42,938 bases of DNA. Origin: Pseudobutyrivibrio sp. 49. Lineage in GTDB: Bacteria > Bacillota > Clostridia > Lachnospirales > Lachnospiraceae. The DNA lies in NCBI RefSeq assembly GCF_900100545.1, contig NZ_FNDP01000023.1:1-42938 (forward strand), written 5' to 3'. The notes under the pieces are model-generated. The model searched no databases. It had not been told where the DNA came from and was given only the letters and a program-made list of their open reading frames with translations. A program made the position numbers and the translations under genes. This document shows positions 25,986-33,989 of the stretch, piece after piece. The stretch's first letter is position 1. Each line of letters begins with the position of its first letter.

Positions 25986-26836
25986 TACTGCTGTACCTCC
26001 TTTGATTTAGTAATCTTAAGCTGAATCATGGAGATAAGAATAACCATAATACAGAAAATAACTGCCTTTGCCTGACCATAACCCTTCCACTGTGGGCCTG
26101 TACGGCTGTAGAAGGTATTGTAGATGTTAAGGGCAAGCATCTCTGATGCGTGAGCAGGCTCACCACCTGTTAAAGCAAGGTTCTGATCAAAGAGCTTGAA
26201 GCCGTTTGTAATTGTCAGGAACGAACAGATTGTAATAGATGGCATTACATTTGGAATCTTTATCTTGAAAAGAATCTGTCCTGTTGTTGCACCATCAATC
26301 TTTGCAGCCTCGATGTAATCGTCTGGGATAGACTGAAGACCAGCGATATAAATGATCATCATGTATCCAATCTGCTGCCAGCACATAAGGATTGTTAAAC
26401 CTATAAATCCATATGTAGCATTAAGTGCAAGAAGTGGCTTTTCCAAAAGCGAAAGCACACAGTTGATAAGAATCTGCCAAATGTATCCAAGAACGATTCC
26501 GCCGATAAGGTTTGGCATGAAGAATACTGTTCTGAAGAAATTTGAACCTTTAATCTTATTTGTAAGTGCAAGGGCAATAGCAAAAGCTATTACATTTATA
26601 AGTACTGTTGATACCACAGTAAAAAGCGCTGTGAACCAGAACGAATGCCAGAAATCAGCATCTGTAATGGCATACGCATAATTTCCGAATCCAATGAATG
26701 TAGATTTCTTTATAGTAGTAAATTTACAAAATGATAAATATAAGCCCTGAACAAAGGGATAAATAAATCCAACCGAGAATGCAGCCAATGTTGGCAATAC
26801 AAAAACTGGCCAGTATTTTCTTATTGCTTTTTCCAT
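25985..26836 (-). CDS. Sugar ABC importer permease, MalF-like
   Basis: A 283-residue CUT1-family membrane permease, partner of the MalG-like protein. Six helices and the EAA motif EAAKIDGATTGQILFKIKIP (about 197-216) are visible. ATG at 26836 is chosen because AAGGAA precedes it and the protein then starts with the usual charged tail MEKAIRKYWPVF. The frame stays open to 26941, but that stretch is the intergenic region with a hairpin. It probably forms the translocation pore for maltodextrin-like sugars. Confidence 0.92.
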   Translation of the reverse strand: MEKAIRKYWPVFVLPTLAAFSVGFIYPFVQGLYLSFCKFTTIKKSTFIGFGNYAYAITDADFWHSFWFTALFTVVSTVLINVIAFAIALALTNKIKGSNFFRTVFFMPNLIGGIVLGYIWQILINCVLSLLEKPLLALNATYGFIGLTILMCWQQIGYMMIIYIAGLQSIPDDYIEAAKIDGATTGQILFKIKIPNVMPSITICSFLTITNGFKLFDQNLALTGGEPAHASEMLALNIYNTFYSRTGPQWKGYGQAKAVIFCIMVILISMIQLKITKSKEVQQ

Positions 26837-26884
26837 AATTATTCCTTTTTGAGTATTATTTACAGTGAAACTTTCCAAAATTAT

Positions 26885-26910
26885 GGAGGGCGTTAGGCCT
26901 CGCCCTCCAA
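26885..26910 (-). promoter_or_regulatory. Hairpin between binding-protein and permease genes
   Basis: A 9-bp GC-rich stem TGGAGGGCG/CGCCCTCCA with no strong T-run. Such stems in the gap after a binding-protein gene usually protect the upstream message and lower expression of the permeases. A weaker AACTG/CAGTT stem lies at about 26966-26999. Confidence 0.6.
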
Positions 26911-27025
26911 TGTTAGTTATCCGCGTTTTATGCCGTAGCAAGAACCACGAATTGGGAAGAAAAACTCTTCTATGTGAACTGCCCTAAGAGAATGGTTGAT
27001 TCGGACAGTTTACATCAATATAAAA

Positions 27026-28336
27026 TTAGTGACTTGCAGCGTACTCTGAAGCCCATCCATCAACGAATGCTGAAACAACATCGTCCCATGAACCTGTACC
27101 AGCTGCATAAGCTGTAAGAGCTGAACCTACACCGTTCTTCCACTCCTCAGATGGCATTGTTGTGAAGTTCCAAGAAACTGGAGTCTTGCCTGCCTCTGTG
27201 TAAGCTCTATCGTTAAGAACGAAAAGGTTTGTTGTATCTGCTGCCTTCTTGAAAGGAATAACACCAATCTGCTCTGAAAGCATCTTTGTACCTGCATCAG
27301 ATGTTACCATCCATGTAAGGAAATCAATTGTTGCCTGAATATCCTCCTCAGAAGCCTCTGAATTTACACACCAGTAGTTTTCTGTACCTGTGCAAAGTCC
27401 CTGATTCTTTTCGTCGCCAGCACCAACATAAATTGGAATCATAGCAAGCTCATCATCAGTCATACCCTTCTTTGTAAGGTTTGCATATTCCCAAGAACCA
27501 TTCTGATAGAATACTGCCTGTCTGTCAGCAAACTCGTTCTCAGCATCATCACCTGTCTTGCCAGCTAAATCGCCAGGCTTGCATGTAGCGTTGTTGATGT
27601 AGAGATCCCAAATTGCCTTATAGTTGTCTAGGTACTTGCCCTCGATAGCATCTGTAGAATCGATACCCTTCTCCTGATACTCGAAGTAGATTGGAAGGTT
27701 TGCAAGGTGTGTCTTGAATCTCCAGTCAGAAGAACCATCCATACCTGATGATGTAAATGCTGCAAATCCAAGCTCATCCTTGCGAGCTGTAATGTCCTCA
27801 GCAACTTTCTTTAAATCATCAAAGCTCTGAATATCCTCAAGTGTGTAACCAGCCTGCTCAAGAAGCTTTGTGTTTGTGATGATACCGTATGACTCGATAA
27901 CGTATGCGATACCTGCAACTGCATCATCATTGTAAAGAGCGAATGAATCGCTTGTTAACTCGTTGTAAAGTGAAGAACCCTTAAGGTCGTAGCAGTAATC
28001 TGCCCAGTTTGCAAGACCTACAGGACCATTTACCTGGAATAATGTAGGAGCCTCATCCTTAACGATTTCAGATGAAAGTGTCTCCTCGTATGTACCAGAA
28101 GCTGCTGTGATAACAGTTACAGGAACACCTGTCTCTTCTGTGTACTGCTTAGCAATCTCCTGCCAAGCCTCATCTGCCTCTGGCTTGAAGTTAAGGTAAT
28201 AAACCTTTCCACTTGCTCCATCAGCTGATGCTGAATCCCCTGCTGAATCTCCTGAAGCGCTTGAACCACAACCTGCAAATGTTGCAGCTGCCATCATTGC
28301 GATTAACCCCAGTGCCAATACTCTCTTTCTCTTCAT
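27026..28336 (-). CDS. Sugar-binding lipoprotein of ABC importer
   Basis: A 436-residue family 1 extracellular binding protein. A signal peptide with lipobox FAGCGS is followed by a Ser/Ala/Asp linker, then the two-lobed fold (VTVITAASGTYEETLSSEI, APTLFQVNGP, FYQNGSWEYANL, IPIYVGAGDEKNQG). It captures the sugar outside the cell and hands it to the two permeases. Position before permeases and malQ suggests maltodextrin, but the binding site cannot be assigned by eye. GGAGAG precedes the ATG. It lies 78 bases after the LacI gene and is presumably in the same transcript. Confidence 0.92.
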   Translation of the reverse strand: MKRKRVLALGLIAMMAAATFAGCGSSASGDSAGDSASADGASGKVYYLNFKPEADEAWQEIAKQYTEETGVPVTVITAASGTYEETLSSEIVKDEAPTLFQVNGPVGLANWADYCYDLKGSSLYNELTSDSFALYNDDAVAGIAYVIESYGIITNTKLLEQAGYTLEDIQSFDDLKKVAEDITARKDELGFAAFTSSGMDGSSDWRFKTHLANLPIYFEYQEKGIDSTDAIEGKYLDNYKAIWDLYINNATCKPGDLAGKTGDDAENEFADRQAVFYQNGSWEYANLTKKGMTDDELAMIPIYVGAGDEKNQGLCTGTENYWCVNSEASEEDIQATIDFLTWMVTSDAGTKMLSEQIGVIPFKKAADTTNLFVLNDRAYTEAGKTPVSWNFTTMPSEEWKNGVGSALTAYAAGTGSWDDVVSAFVDGWASEYAASH

Positions 28337-28414
28337 TTCTTACACTCTCCTTTTTGAAGTTTAAAATTTTATGTTTCTCATCCCTATATTCGATAGGAAT
28401 GTTAAAACCAATTC

Positions 28415-29425
28415 TTAAACTTCTCGGAAGGACTCACCTTCTCGTAATGTGGTGGACAGTAGTATGTGCTTATGATTCTTCTTTCCTTTAATGATATCAA
28501 CCACAAGCTTTACTGCCTCATCACCCATTTCTTCCATAGGCTGACAGAGAGTGCTCAAAACCGGATTCATGTACTCAGAAGCCTCAATACCATCGATGCC
28601 AATTACTGCTACATCCTTTGGTATTGATTTTCCAGCCTCTCTCAGGGCTTTCATAGCGCCCATAGCCATATTATCCGAGATGGCAAATACTGCCGAAAAG
28701 TCGTTATTCTTTTTTAACCATGCTTTCATGCCTTCATAGGCATCAGCAATGTTGTAACTATTTATAGGAATGATGAGATTCTCATCAAGTTCTATACCAA
28801 AATCATTGAGAGCTCTTTCATAACCGGCGAATCTCACCTGACTGACTGAGCCATCATCTGGACCAGAAAGAAGAACTGCAATTCTTCTGTGCCCCTCTTT
28901 ATAAAGATACTCAACTGCTTCATAGGCAGCCTGATTATCATCTATGCAAACACTTGAATAATCTGATTTATCCAGTGTTCCGTACTGGTTATTAAAAGTA
29001 CAGCAAACAAATGGCACATTTATAGCTGAAACCTGCTCCTTTGTATAATTAAGTCTTCCTCCAAGGAAGATAAGACCAAGAAGCCTCTTATCTCTTTCCA
29101 TTCTGGCTGCTGCTAAGATTTCATCATCTGATGTGCCAATCTGCTGCATCACCATTGTGTATCCAGCTTTTTCGATCTTGTCAGAAATCTCAGTAATAAT
29201 CTTTGTATAGAATGGGTTCGAGATACCTCTTACCACCAGTCCAATGTTATCTGAAGATGATTTCCCCAAATCTCTTGCACTGGTATTTGGTATGTAATTG
29301 TATTCGTTTACTACAGCAAGGACCTTTTCCTTTGCTGATTCACTAACATCCGGGTGATCATTAAGCACACGCGAAACCGTGCTAACGCTGACCCCTGCCA
29401 GCTTAGCTATGTCTTTGATTGTCAT
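28415..29425 (-). CDS. LacI-family repressor of the sugar importer operon
   Basis: A 336-residue repressor. The helix-turn-helix is at the very N-terminus (MTIKDIAKLAGVSVSTVSRVLN), followed by a hinge (YIPNTSARDLGK) and a periplasmic-binding-like effector domain (IGLVVRGISNPFYTKI, AVIGIDGIEASEYM). ATG at 29425 is chosen because GGAAGG lies eight bases upstream and the HTH then starts at residue 2. In-frame starts at 29440 and 29515 lack a ribosome site, and the 29515 frame runs across the operators. It heads the operon and has two operator-like palindromes just before it, so autoregulation is likely. Confidence 0.93.
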   Translation of the reverse strand: MTIKDIAKLAGVSVSTVSRVLNDHPDVSESAKEKVLAVVNEYNYIPNTSARDLGKSSSDNIGLVVRGISNPFYTKIITEISDKIEKAGYTMVMQQIGTSDDEILAAARMERDKRLLGLIFLGGRLNYTKEQVSAINVPFVCCTFNNQYGTLDKSDYSSVCIDDNQAAYEAVEYLYKEGHRRIAVLLSGPDDGSVSQVRFAGYERALNDFGIELDENLIIPINSYNIADAYEGMKAWLKKNNDFSAVFAISDNMAMGAMKALREAGKSIPKDVAVIGIDGIEASEYMNPVLSTLCQPMEEMGDEAVKLVVDIIKGKKNHKHILLSTTLREGESFREV

Positions 29426-29483
29426 TTGTTTTCCTTCCATTGCATATAAATGCTTTTTTACATGGGGCCTAATCCATGTTATT

Positions 29484-29509
29484 TGGAAACGTTTCTGGTA
29501 ACGTTTCCA
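29484..29509 (-). promoter_or_regulatory. Tandem LacI-type operators
   Basis: A perfect GAAACGTTTC palindrome (29486-29495) and a second copy GTAACGTTTCC (29498-29508), 12 bases apart centre to centre. They lie just downstream of the predicted transcription start, a typical position for a repressor that autoregulates. Confidence 0.75.
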
Positions 29510-29522
29510 GTTCATGATTAAA

Positions 29523-29558
29523 TCATAGCCTATCGACTAATCTCAGTCAATAGGCTAC
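29523..29558 (-). promoter_or_regulatory. Promoter of the lacI-sugar importer operon, inside a dyad
   Basis: On the minus strand TTGACT (29546-29551), a 17-base spacer and TATGAT (29523-29528). The promoter is covered by the dyad TAGCCTAT-GACT/AGTC-ATAGGCTA (29527-29539 and 29546-29558), which could be a second operator. Confidence 0.7.
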
Positions 29559-29580
29559 AAGTTTTTCGCTTTTTACGACA

Positions 29581-29610
29581 AAAATGCACGACACGTGTCG
29601 TGCATTTTTT
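29581..29610. terminator. Perfect palindromic terminator
   Basis: AAAATGCACGACAC followed at once by its exact reverse complement, 28 bases without a mismatch, with T-runs on both sides. It serves the DUF5722 gene ending at 29622 and can also insulate the lacI promoter. Confidence 0.85.
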
Positions 29611-29621
29611 ACAAAATTAAT

Positions 29622-31211
29622 TTATCTAGGTGCGATAAGAGAATTTAAATCTAATCCAATCATTTCGCTGGCCTTTGCTGTGTATTCAGGCTCTCCAGCA
29701 TGCTTGTAGTAATCATAAGATAGCTTATGTGTGTTGTTATCTCTCATAAGTCCAAAGGCAAGTCCCTGTGGAACCTCGATATATGGATCATCCTTCTCAC
29801 GTGAAAGAATAAATCCATCGATGTGGCTGTTGTTGTTTACAACCAGCATTGCAAATGTGATAGCTGCGCACTGGATTTCTTCACCCTGTGAGGAAGTGTA
29901 GCCCTGCTCAGAAAGCTTAACTGTACGAACTGCACCTGATGGTGAAAGTAATTCTGGCTGGCTAAGGAAATCAGTTACAACATCAATATTATAAATTGAA
30001 ACGAACTTTGTATTCTGGTTACGCTGAACATTTGCTGTAGGTACCCAAGGTGTAGCTGACTTTAATGGATAGTCATAAGCGTGGAAAGCAAGTCTCCAGT
30101 CAATATTCCCCTGTGCTCTGATGTAATTGTTGAACTGAGTAATGAATGCCTTTGCACCATGTGTATTCTTTGTATTAACTGCCCACTGGTGATCTGTACA
30201 AATGTAAACATTTGCGTTTGCATTCTCAGATTTGATTGCATTAAAGAGAACGCGGAAGGCATTAGCATACTCCTGAGCATATAATGAAAGATTTCCACCA
30301 CAGCTCATGTAGTTCCACTCATTCCATGCATTTACCTCATTACCAATAATGAAGTTATCAACACGTGCATTCATTCCAAAATATGAATGAGACATCCATC
30401 TTGAAGCTATGAAAGAGCCTGCTGCTGCAAGTAATTCGATACCTTCAGTAGTTGTTGCATTAAGTCCGTAGTAATTGTGCTTTCCAAGGCCATTAAGTGC
30501 GTATGGGCTGATAAATTCACCCTGTGAAGCCTGGTCTACTAAAAGAATCATAGTAACCTGAACACCCTGTGCATTAAGACGTCCAAGATAATTATCAAAA
30601 GCAGCTATGTATCTTGTATCAAAGTTATAAGTCTTTCCATTGTAAACATATGGAACACCACTACCACCTGAAATCTTTGAAAGTGGAAGTGAAACTGTAG
30701 CCTGCTTTACACCAAGGTCAGCAAGTGTACGCATACCAAGGTTATCTGTGCTGGCATCTGTAAGAATACCCTTCTTACCGTTGTCCATTCTTGCAATGGC
30801 ACGTGAACCGCATGCCTCTGGATTTGTAATGTACATGCTGTTTGAAGCTGCTGTAAGAGCTCCGCCTTTCATTACACATACAGTAAACTTCTTAAAAAGA
30901 ACTGACTCAGCTGAGTTCTTATTTAATGGGAAAGTGAAGTTTGCAGCTGCTGCAACTGGTGCCTGTGCAACCTCCTTACCTGTGTTACCTGCCTGATTTG
31001 GGTCAGATGCAATAAGATGATAAATACCATCCTCTGAAGCTGTCTGTCCTGAAGCAGCAACTACTACATTGCCACCTTCAATAACTGCGCCTCCAATTGC
31101 TACGCCACTAGTGCCCTTTGCCTCTGCTGTGAGGCTTGGCGCCCCAGCAAACATTGTTACAATAAGTGCCAAAGCAATTACACCGCTGGCAATCTTCTTG
31201 AAAACTTTCAT
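29622..31211 (-). CDS. Secreted DUF5722 protein, putative clan GH-A glycosidase (copy 1)
   Basis: A 529-residue secreted protein. A signal peptide (about 1-32, ending AEA) is followed by a beta-rich N-terminal region (about 35-130) and then a domain that looks like a TIM barrel. NFIIGNEVNAWNEWNYM places a candidate acid/base at Glu292 after Asn. RTVKLSEQGYTS places a candidate nucleophile at Glu435. LAFHAYDYP gives the barrel His377. This arrangement is typical of clan GH-A retaining glycosidases. I recognise the family as DUF5722, for which I know no established activity. GGAAGG precedes the ATG. It lies 90 bases after a paralogue. Confidence 0.8.
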   Translation of the reverse strand: MKVFKKIASGVIALALIVTMFAGAPSLTAEAKGTSGVAIGGAVIEGGNVVVAASGQTASEDGIYHLIASDPNQAGNTGKEVAQAPVAAAANFTFPLNKNSAESVLFKKFTVCVMKGGALTAASNSMYITNPEACGSRAIARMDNGKKGILTDASTDNLGMRTLADLGVKQATVSLPLSKISGGSGVPYVYNGKTYNFDTRYIAAFDNYLGRLNAQGVQVTMILLVDQASQGEFISPYALNGLGKHNYYGLNATTTEGIELLAAAGSFIASRWMSHSYFGMNARVDNFIIGNEVNAWNEWNYMSCGGNLSLYAQEYANAFRVLFNAIKSENANANVYICTDHQWAVNTKNTHGAKAFITQFNNYIRAQGNIDWRLAFHAYDYPLKSATPWVPTANVQRNQNTKFVSIYNIDVVTDFLSQPELLSPSGAVRTVKLSEQGYTSSQGEEIQCAAITFAMLVVNNNSHIDGFILSREKDDPYIEVPQGLAFGLMRDNNTHKLSYDYYKHAGEPEYTAKASEMIGLDLNSLIAPR

Positions 31212-31256
31212 AAATCCTATAAATCCTTCCTATATTTATCTATCACTCATCATAAA

Positions 31257-31286
31257 GCTACTCATGGATTTTGTTCCATGAGTAGC
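31257..31286 (-). terminator. Terminator between the two DUF5722 genes
   Basis: A 12-bp perfect stem GCTACTCATGGA/TCCATGAGTAGC followed on the minus strand by TTTATG. Partial read-through is needed if copy 1 has no promoter of its own; I see no clear promoter in the gap. Confidence 0.7.
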
Positions 31287-31301
31287 CTATAAACTATTTA
31301 A

Positions 31302-32837
31302 TTATCTAGCTGTGATTAATGATGTAAGATCAACACCTGCTATTGCGCTAGCCTGTGCGATAATATCTGCGCTTGATGCATTCTGATAGAAGCTAAATCC
31401 CATCTTCTGCGAACCATCCATATTGCACATTCCATAAGAAAGTCCCTGTGCAAGCTCTTCTGGATGATCAACCTCTCTGGTAACTATCAAACCATCAATA
31501 TATCTATTGTTCTCAGCCACAAGGTAAGCGTAAACAAGTGATGCTGCCTGAAGTTCTTCACCGTCATGACTTACATAACCAACCTCTGACATCTTTACAG
31601 ATCTAACTGCTCCTGTTGATGAAAGCATCTCTGATGAGCATAAGAAATCTGTTAAAACATCTATATTAGCAACTGTAACGTAAGGAGTGCTCTGGCTGTG
31701 TGAAACGTTCTTTGAAGTCTCCCATGCTCTTGGAGCATAAAGTGGAGCATTGTATGGATGAACTGCTACTCTCCAATCAACATTTCCTTCGCTCTTAATA
31801 ATGCTGTTGAGCTTTGTAAGGAATTCCTTACCTGAAATATAGTAAGAAGCCTCTGCTCTTGACCACTGGTGATCAATACATGTATATACGTTTGCGTTTG
31901 CATTCTCAGACTTGATTCCGTTGTACATAATACGGAAAGCCTTTGCATATTCCTGCATAAAAGCATCGTTTGAACCACAGTTCATGTAGTTCCAAAGCCA
32001 CCAAGCGTTAACCTCATTACCAATGATAAAGTTATCTACCTGACCATGACCTGTACCTGCATAATGCTTTGCAAGGTAAGATGCAGCGTTCTGAAGTGCA
32101 GCAATACCCTCTGCTGTGTTAGCGTTCATTCCATAATAATTGTGAGCGCCTAAACCATCATATGCATATGGATTAAAGAATTCCTGTGAAGCATTACCAT
32201 CAACAAGGATAATTACGTTAACCTGCATTCCAAGCTTGTTGTACTTCATAACTGAATAATCGTATCCAGCAAGTCTGTTAATCTGAGAAAGAGGGATATT
32301 TAAGTTAACCTGCTTTGCGCCAAGTGCTGCTGGCTGATTCTTATCAGCTACAGACTTTAATAACTCAGGAAGAACACCCTTCTTTCCAAAATCCATACGA
32401 CCTGGAGCAAGTGATGCACATGCCTCTGGATTTGTAATATACATACTGTTTGATACGGCCTTTAAAGCGCCACCTGACATTACACAAACAGTAAACTTCT
32501 TATATAACATAGAATTTGCAGTATCCTTTGCGAGAGGAACTGAAAAAGTTGCTGCTGCAGCTACTGCTGTCTGAGCTACGTCTGTTCCAGCAGGTGCAAC
32601 CTGATTTACATCAGAAGCAACAAGATGATACATACCATCGTCAGAACCTGCGGTTCCCTGTGCAGTAATATTAACATTACCACCCTGTATTAAAACGCTA
32701 CCAATTGCAACTCCAGCTGCAGTGCTGGCTGTCTTAGCAGTCTTAGCCTCGGCGGTAAGGCTTGGTGCTGCTGCAAAGGTAGCAACCATTAGTGTCAAAA
32801 CAAGTGCGATACTAGCAATCTTTCTAAAAAACTTCAT
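31302..32837 (-). CDS. Secreted DUF5722 protein, putative clan GH-A glycosidase (copy 2)
   Basis: A 511-residue paralogue of the next gene downstream. It has the same signal peptide type (FAAAPSLTAEA), N-terminal beta region (YKKFTVCVMSGGALKAVSNSMY, part shown) and barrel. Candidate catalytic residues are conserved: Glu275 in IIGNEVNAWWLWNYM, Glu418 in VKMSEVGYVS and His360 in VAVHPYN. The segment between the beta region and the acid/base Glu is shorter and more divergent than in copy 1, which suggests different substrates. GAAAGGAG precedes the ATG. No carbohydrate-binding or anchoring domain is seen, so it is probably released. Confidence 0.8.
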   Translation of the reverse strand: MKFFRKIASIALVLTLMVATFAAAPSLTAEAKTAKTASTAAGVAIGSVLIQGGNVNITAQGTAGSDDGMYHLVASDVNQVAPAGTDVAQTAVAAAATFSVPLAKDTANSMLYKKFTVCVMSGGALKAVSNSMYITNPEACASLAPGRMDFGKKGVLPELLKSVADKNQPAALGAKQVNLNIPLSQINRLAGYDYSVMKYNKLGMQVNVIILVDGNASQEFFNPYAYDGLGAHNYYGMNANTAEGIAALQNAASYLAKHYAGTGHGQVDNFIIGNEVNAWWLWNYMNCGSNDAFMQEYAKAFRIMYNGIKSENANANVYTCIDHQWSRAEASYYISGKEFLTKLNSIIKSEGNVDWRVAVHPYNAPLYAPRAWETSKNVSHSQSTPYVTVANIDVLTDFLCSSEMLSSTGAVRSVKMSEVGYVSHDGEELQAASLVYAYLVAENNRYIDGLIVTREVDHPEELAQGLSYGMCNMDGSQKMGFSFYQNASSADIIAQASAIAGVDLTSLITAR

Positions 32838-32877
32838 ATACCAATACTCCTTTCACAGTCGATAGTACTTAACCGTG

Positions 32878-32891
32878 CCCCATATATGGGG
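32878..32891 (-). promoter_or_regulatory. Leader hairpin upstream of DUF5722 copy 2
   Basis: Perfect palindrome CCCCATATATGGGG in the likely 5' leader, about 40 bases before the start codon. TATAGT (minus strand) lies just upstream near 32902-32907 and could be the -10, without a clean -35. Three TGTGAAA repeats lie further upstream at 32927, 32991 and 33002. Confidence 0.4.
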
Positions 32892-33017
32892 AGTGTAAAC
32901 ACTATACAATATAATTATAAAAATTATGTGAAAACTAATTGCCAAAACGAAATATAACACATAGAATTCACATTTGAAAAGATGTTTTCCTGTGAAATCT
33001 TTGTGAAAAACAAAAAA

Positions 33018-33038
33018 GCCTGTGGATATACCACAGGC
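33018..33038 (-). terminator. Terminator after hypB
   Basis: GCCTGTGG/CCACAGGC stem followed on the minus strand by TTTTTTG, 30 bases past the hypB stop codon. Confidence 0.85.
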
Positions 33039-33068
33039 CTACATAGTCTATTGTTTATTTACTTTTAA

Positions 33069-33740
33069 TTATGCCTTTGCTTTAGCAATCTCATCTTCGA
33101 GCCAAGCGATTACATCCTCCAAGCCTTCTCCAGTCTTGCCGCTAACAAAGAAAATCTTTGCCTTTGGATTAAGCTTTAAGATTCTTTCAGTAACCTTTTC
33201 CTTGCTAAAATCAAAATAATCAAGTGTATCTATCTTATTAATAAGAACAACATCACTTATCTCAAACATAAGTGGATACTTAAGTGGCTTATCATCTCCC
33301 TCAGGGACAGATAAAAGCATAAGGTTCTTATTAGCTCCAACATCGAACTCAGCTGGGCACACAAGATTTCCAATATTCTCTAATATAAGAAGGTCGAAAT
33401 CTTTTGTATCATACTCCATAAGAGCTCGACTGGTCATATCTGCATCGATATGGCACAGACCCATGTTGTGAATTTGGATAGACTGAACACCAGTGGCATC
33501 AGCTACACGCTGTGCATCGATGCTGGTCTCGATATCCACATCCATCTCACCAATCTTATATTTATCTTTCATTCTGTTGATGATGGCAGAAAGTGTTGTA
33601 GTCTTTCCTGAACCTGGGCCAGACATTACATTAACGAAGAATGTGCCCTGATCCTTCATCTGCTGACGAATGGCAGCTGCGGCAGCCTCATTCTCAGCAA
33701 ATACACTTTCGCCTATTTCAATTACTTTAACTTCACCCAT
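33069..33740 (-). CDS. hypB: Nickel-incorporation GTPase HypB
   Basis: A 223-residue G3E-family GTPase that delivers nickel to the large subunit of [NiFe]-hydrogenase. The P-loop is SGPGSGKTT (about 40-48), the switch region MDVDIETSIDAQRV, the metal-binding motif CPAEFDVG with a conserved Cys, and NKIDTLDYF supplies G4. No His-rich nickel-storage stretch is present near the N-terminus, unlike Bradyrhizobium-type HypB. UreG is less likely because CPAEFDVGAN is a HypB pattern. TAAGGAG precedes the ATG. No hypA or hydrogenase gene is in the window, but a nickel-type importer lies upstream. Confidence 0.93.
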   Translation of the reverse strand: MGEVKVIEIGESVFAENEAAAAAIRQQMKDQGTFFVNVMSGPGSGKTTTLSAIINRMKDKYKIGEMDVDIETSIDAQRVADATGVQSIQIHNMGLCHIDADMTSRALMEYDTKDFDLLILENIGNLVCPAEFDVGANKNLMLLSVPEGDDKPLKYPLMFEISDVVLINKIDTLDYFDFSKEKVTERILKLNPKAKIFFVSGKTGEGLEDVIAWLEDEIAKAKA

Positions 33741-33766
33741 TTATTTATACTCCTTATCTATACTAC

Positions 33767-33795
33767 ATTATACAATCCGCCAGTTACACTAACAA
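33767..33795 (-). promoter_or_regulatory. Promoter of hypB
   Basis: On the minus strand TTGTTA (33790-33795), a 17-base spacer and a perfect TATAAT (33767-33772). The -35 and most of the spacer lie within one arm of a long inverted repeat. Confidence 0.65.
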
Positions 33796-33863
33796 GCCTT
33801 AGTATTTCTCCGCTCATCTAACACGATTCGCTTGAGAAATCTAAGAGCTTGTTAGTTACTGGC
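33779..33863. repeat. 85-base inverted repeat over the hypB promoter
   Basis: GCCAGTTAC-ACTAACAAGC at the left arm pairs with GCTTGTTAGTTACTGGC at the right arm. The pairing continues inward through TTAG-TATTTCTC and GAGAAATCTAA around a ~23-base loop. The arms differ by small bulges. It could be an operator, a leader structure for transcripts entering from upstream, or a small mobile remnant. Confidence 0.55.
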
Positions 33864-33876
33864 TAGGTTGTGAAAT

Positions 33877-33903
33877 AAAAAAAGCCAGCGACTATACGCT
33901 GGC
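33877..33903 (-). terminator. Strong terminator of the candidate small RNA
   Basis: 7-bp stem GCCAGCG/CGCTGGC followed on the minus strand by seven T residues. No protein gene ends nearby; the closest stop codon upstream is at 34127. Confidence 0.85.
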
Positions 33904-33983
33904 ATTGTTATCGGGGAGTGCGACCAAAGTTGCCCTTGGTCGCTGAGTTATGAAAAATTTGGTATTAGCTTTTCGCTAGTACG
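33877..33983 (-). ncRNA. Candidate ~105-nt small RNA, family not recognised
   Basis: A minus-strand transcript is predicted from a promoter at 33990-34018 to a strong terminator at 33877-33903, with no open frame. Three stems are visible in order: TAGC-GAAAA-GCTA, a perfect 8-bp stem GCGACCAA/TTGGTCGC with loop GGGCAACT, and the terminator. I could not match it to 6S, SRP RNA, tmRNA or a known riboswitch by eye. It may be a trans-acting regulator or a separately terminated leader of hypB. Expression is not shown by sequence alone. Confidence 0.5.
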
Positions 33984-33989
33984 ATAAGT

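Noticed and set aside
26837-26941. N-terminal extension of the MalF-like permease
   Set aside because: It crosses an intergenic hairpin, lacks a ribosome site, and ATG 26836 has AAGGAA and the normal family N-terminus.
29426-29515. N-terminal extension of the LacI repressor
   Set aside because: It covers the operators just after the promoter, and the ribosome site fits only the ATG at 29425.
33069-33740. UreG (urease GTPase) instead of HypB
   Set aside because: CPAEFDVGAN and the MDVDIETSIDAQRV region fit HypB, and no urease genes are near.
33877-33983. 6S RNA, small SRP RNA or tmRNA
   Set aside because: The length and stems do not fit 6S or tmRNA, and the conserved SRP core loop is absent.
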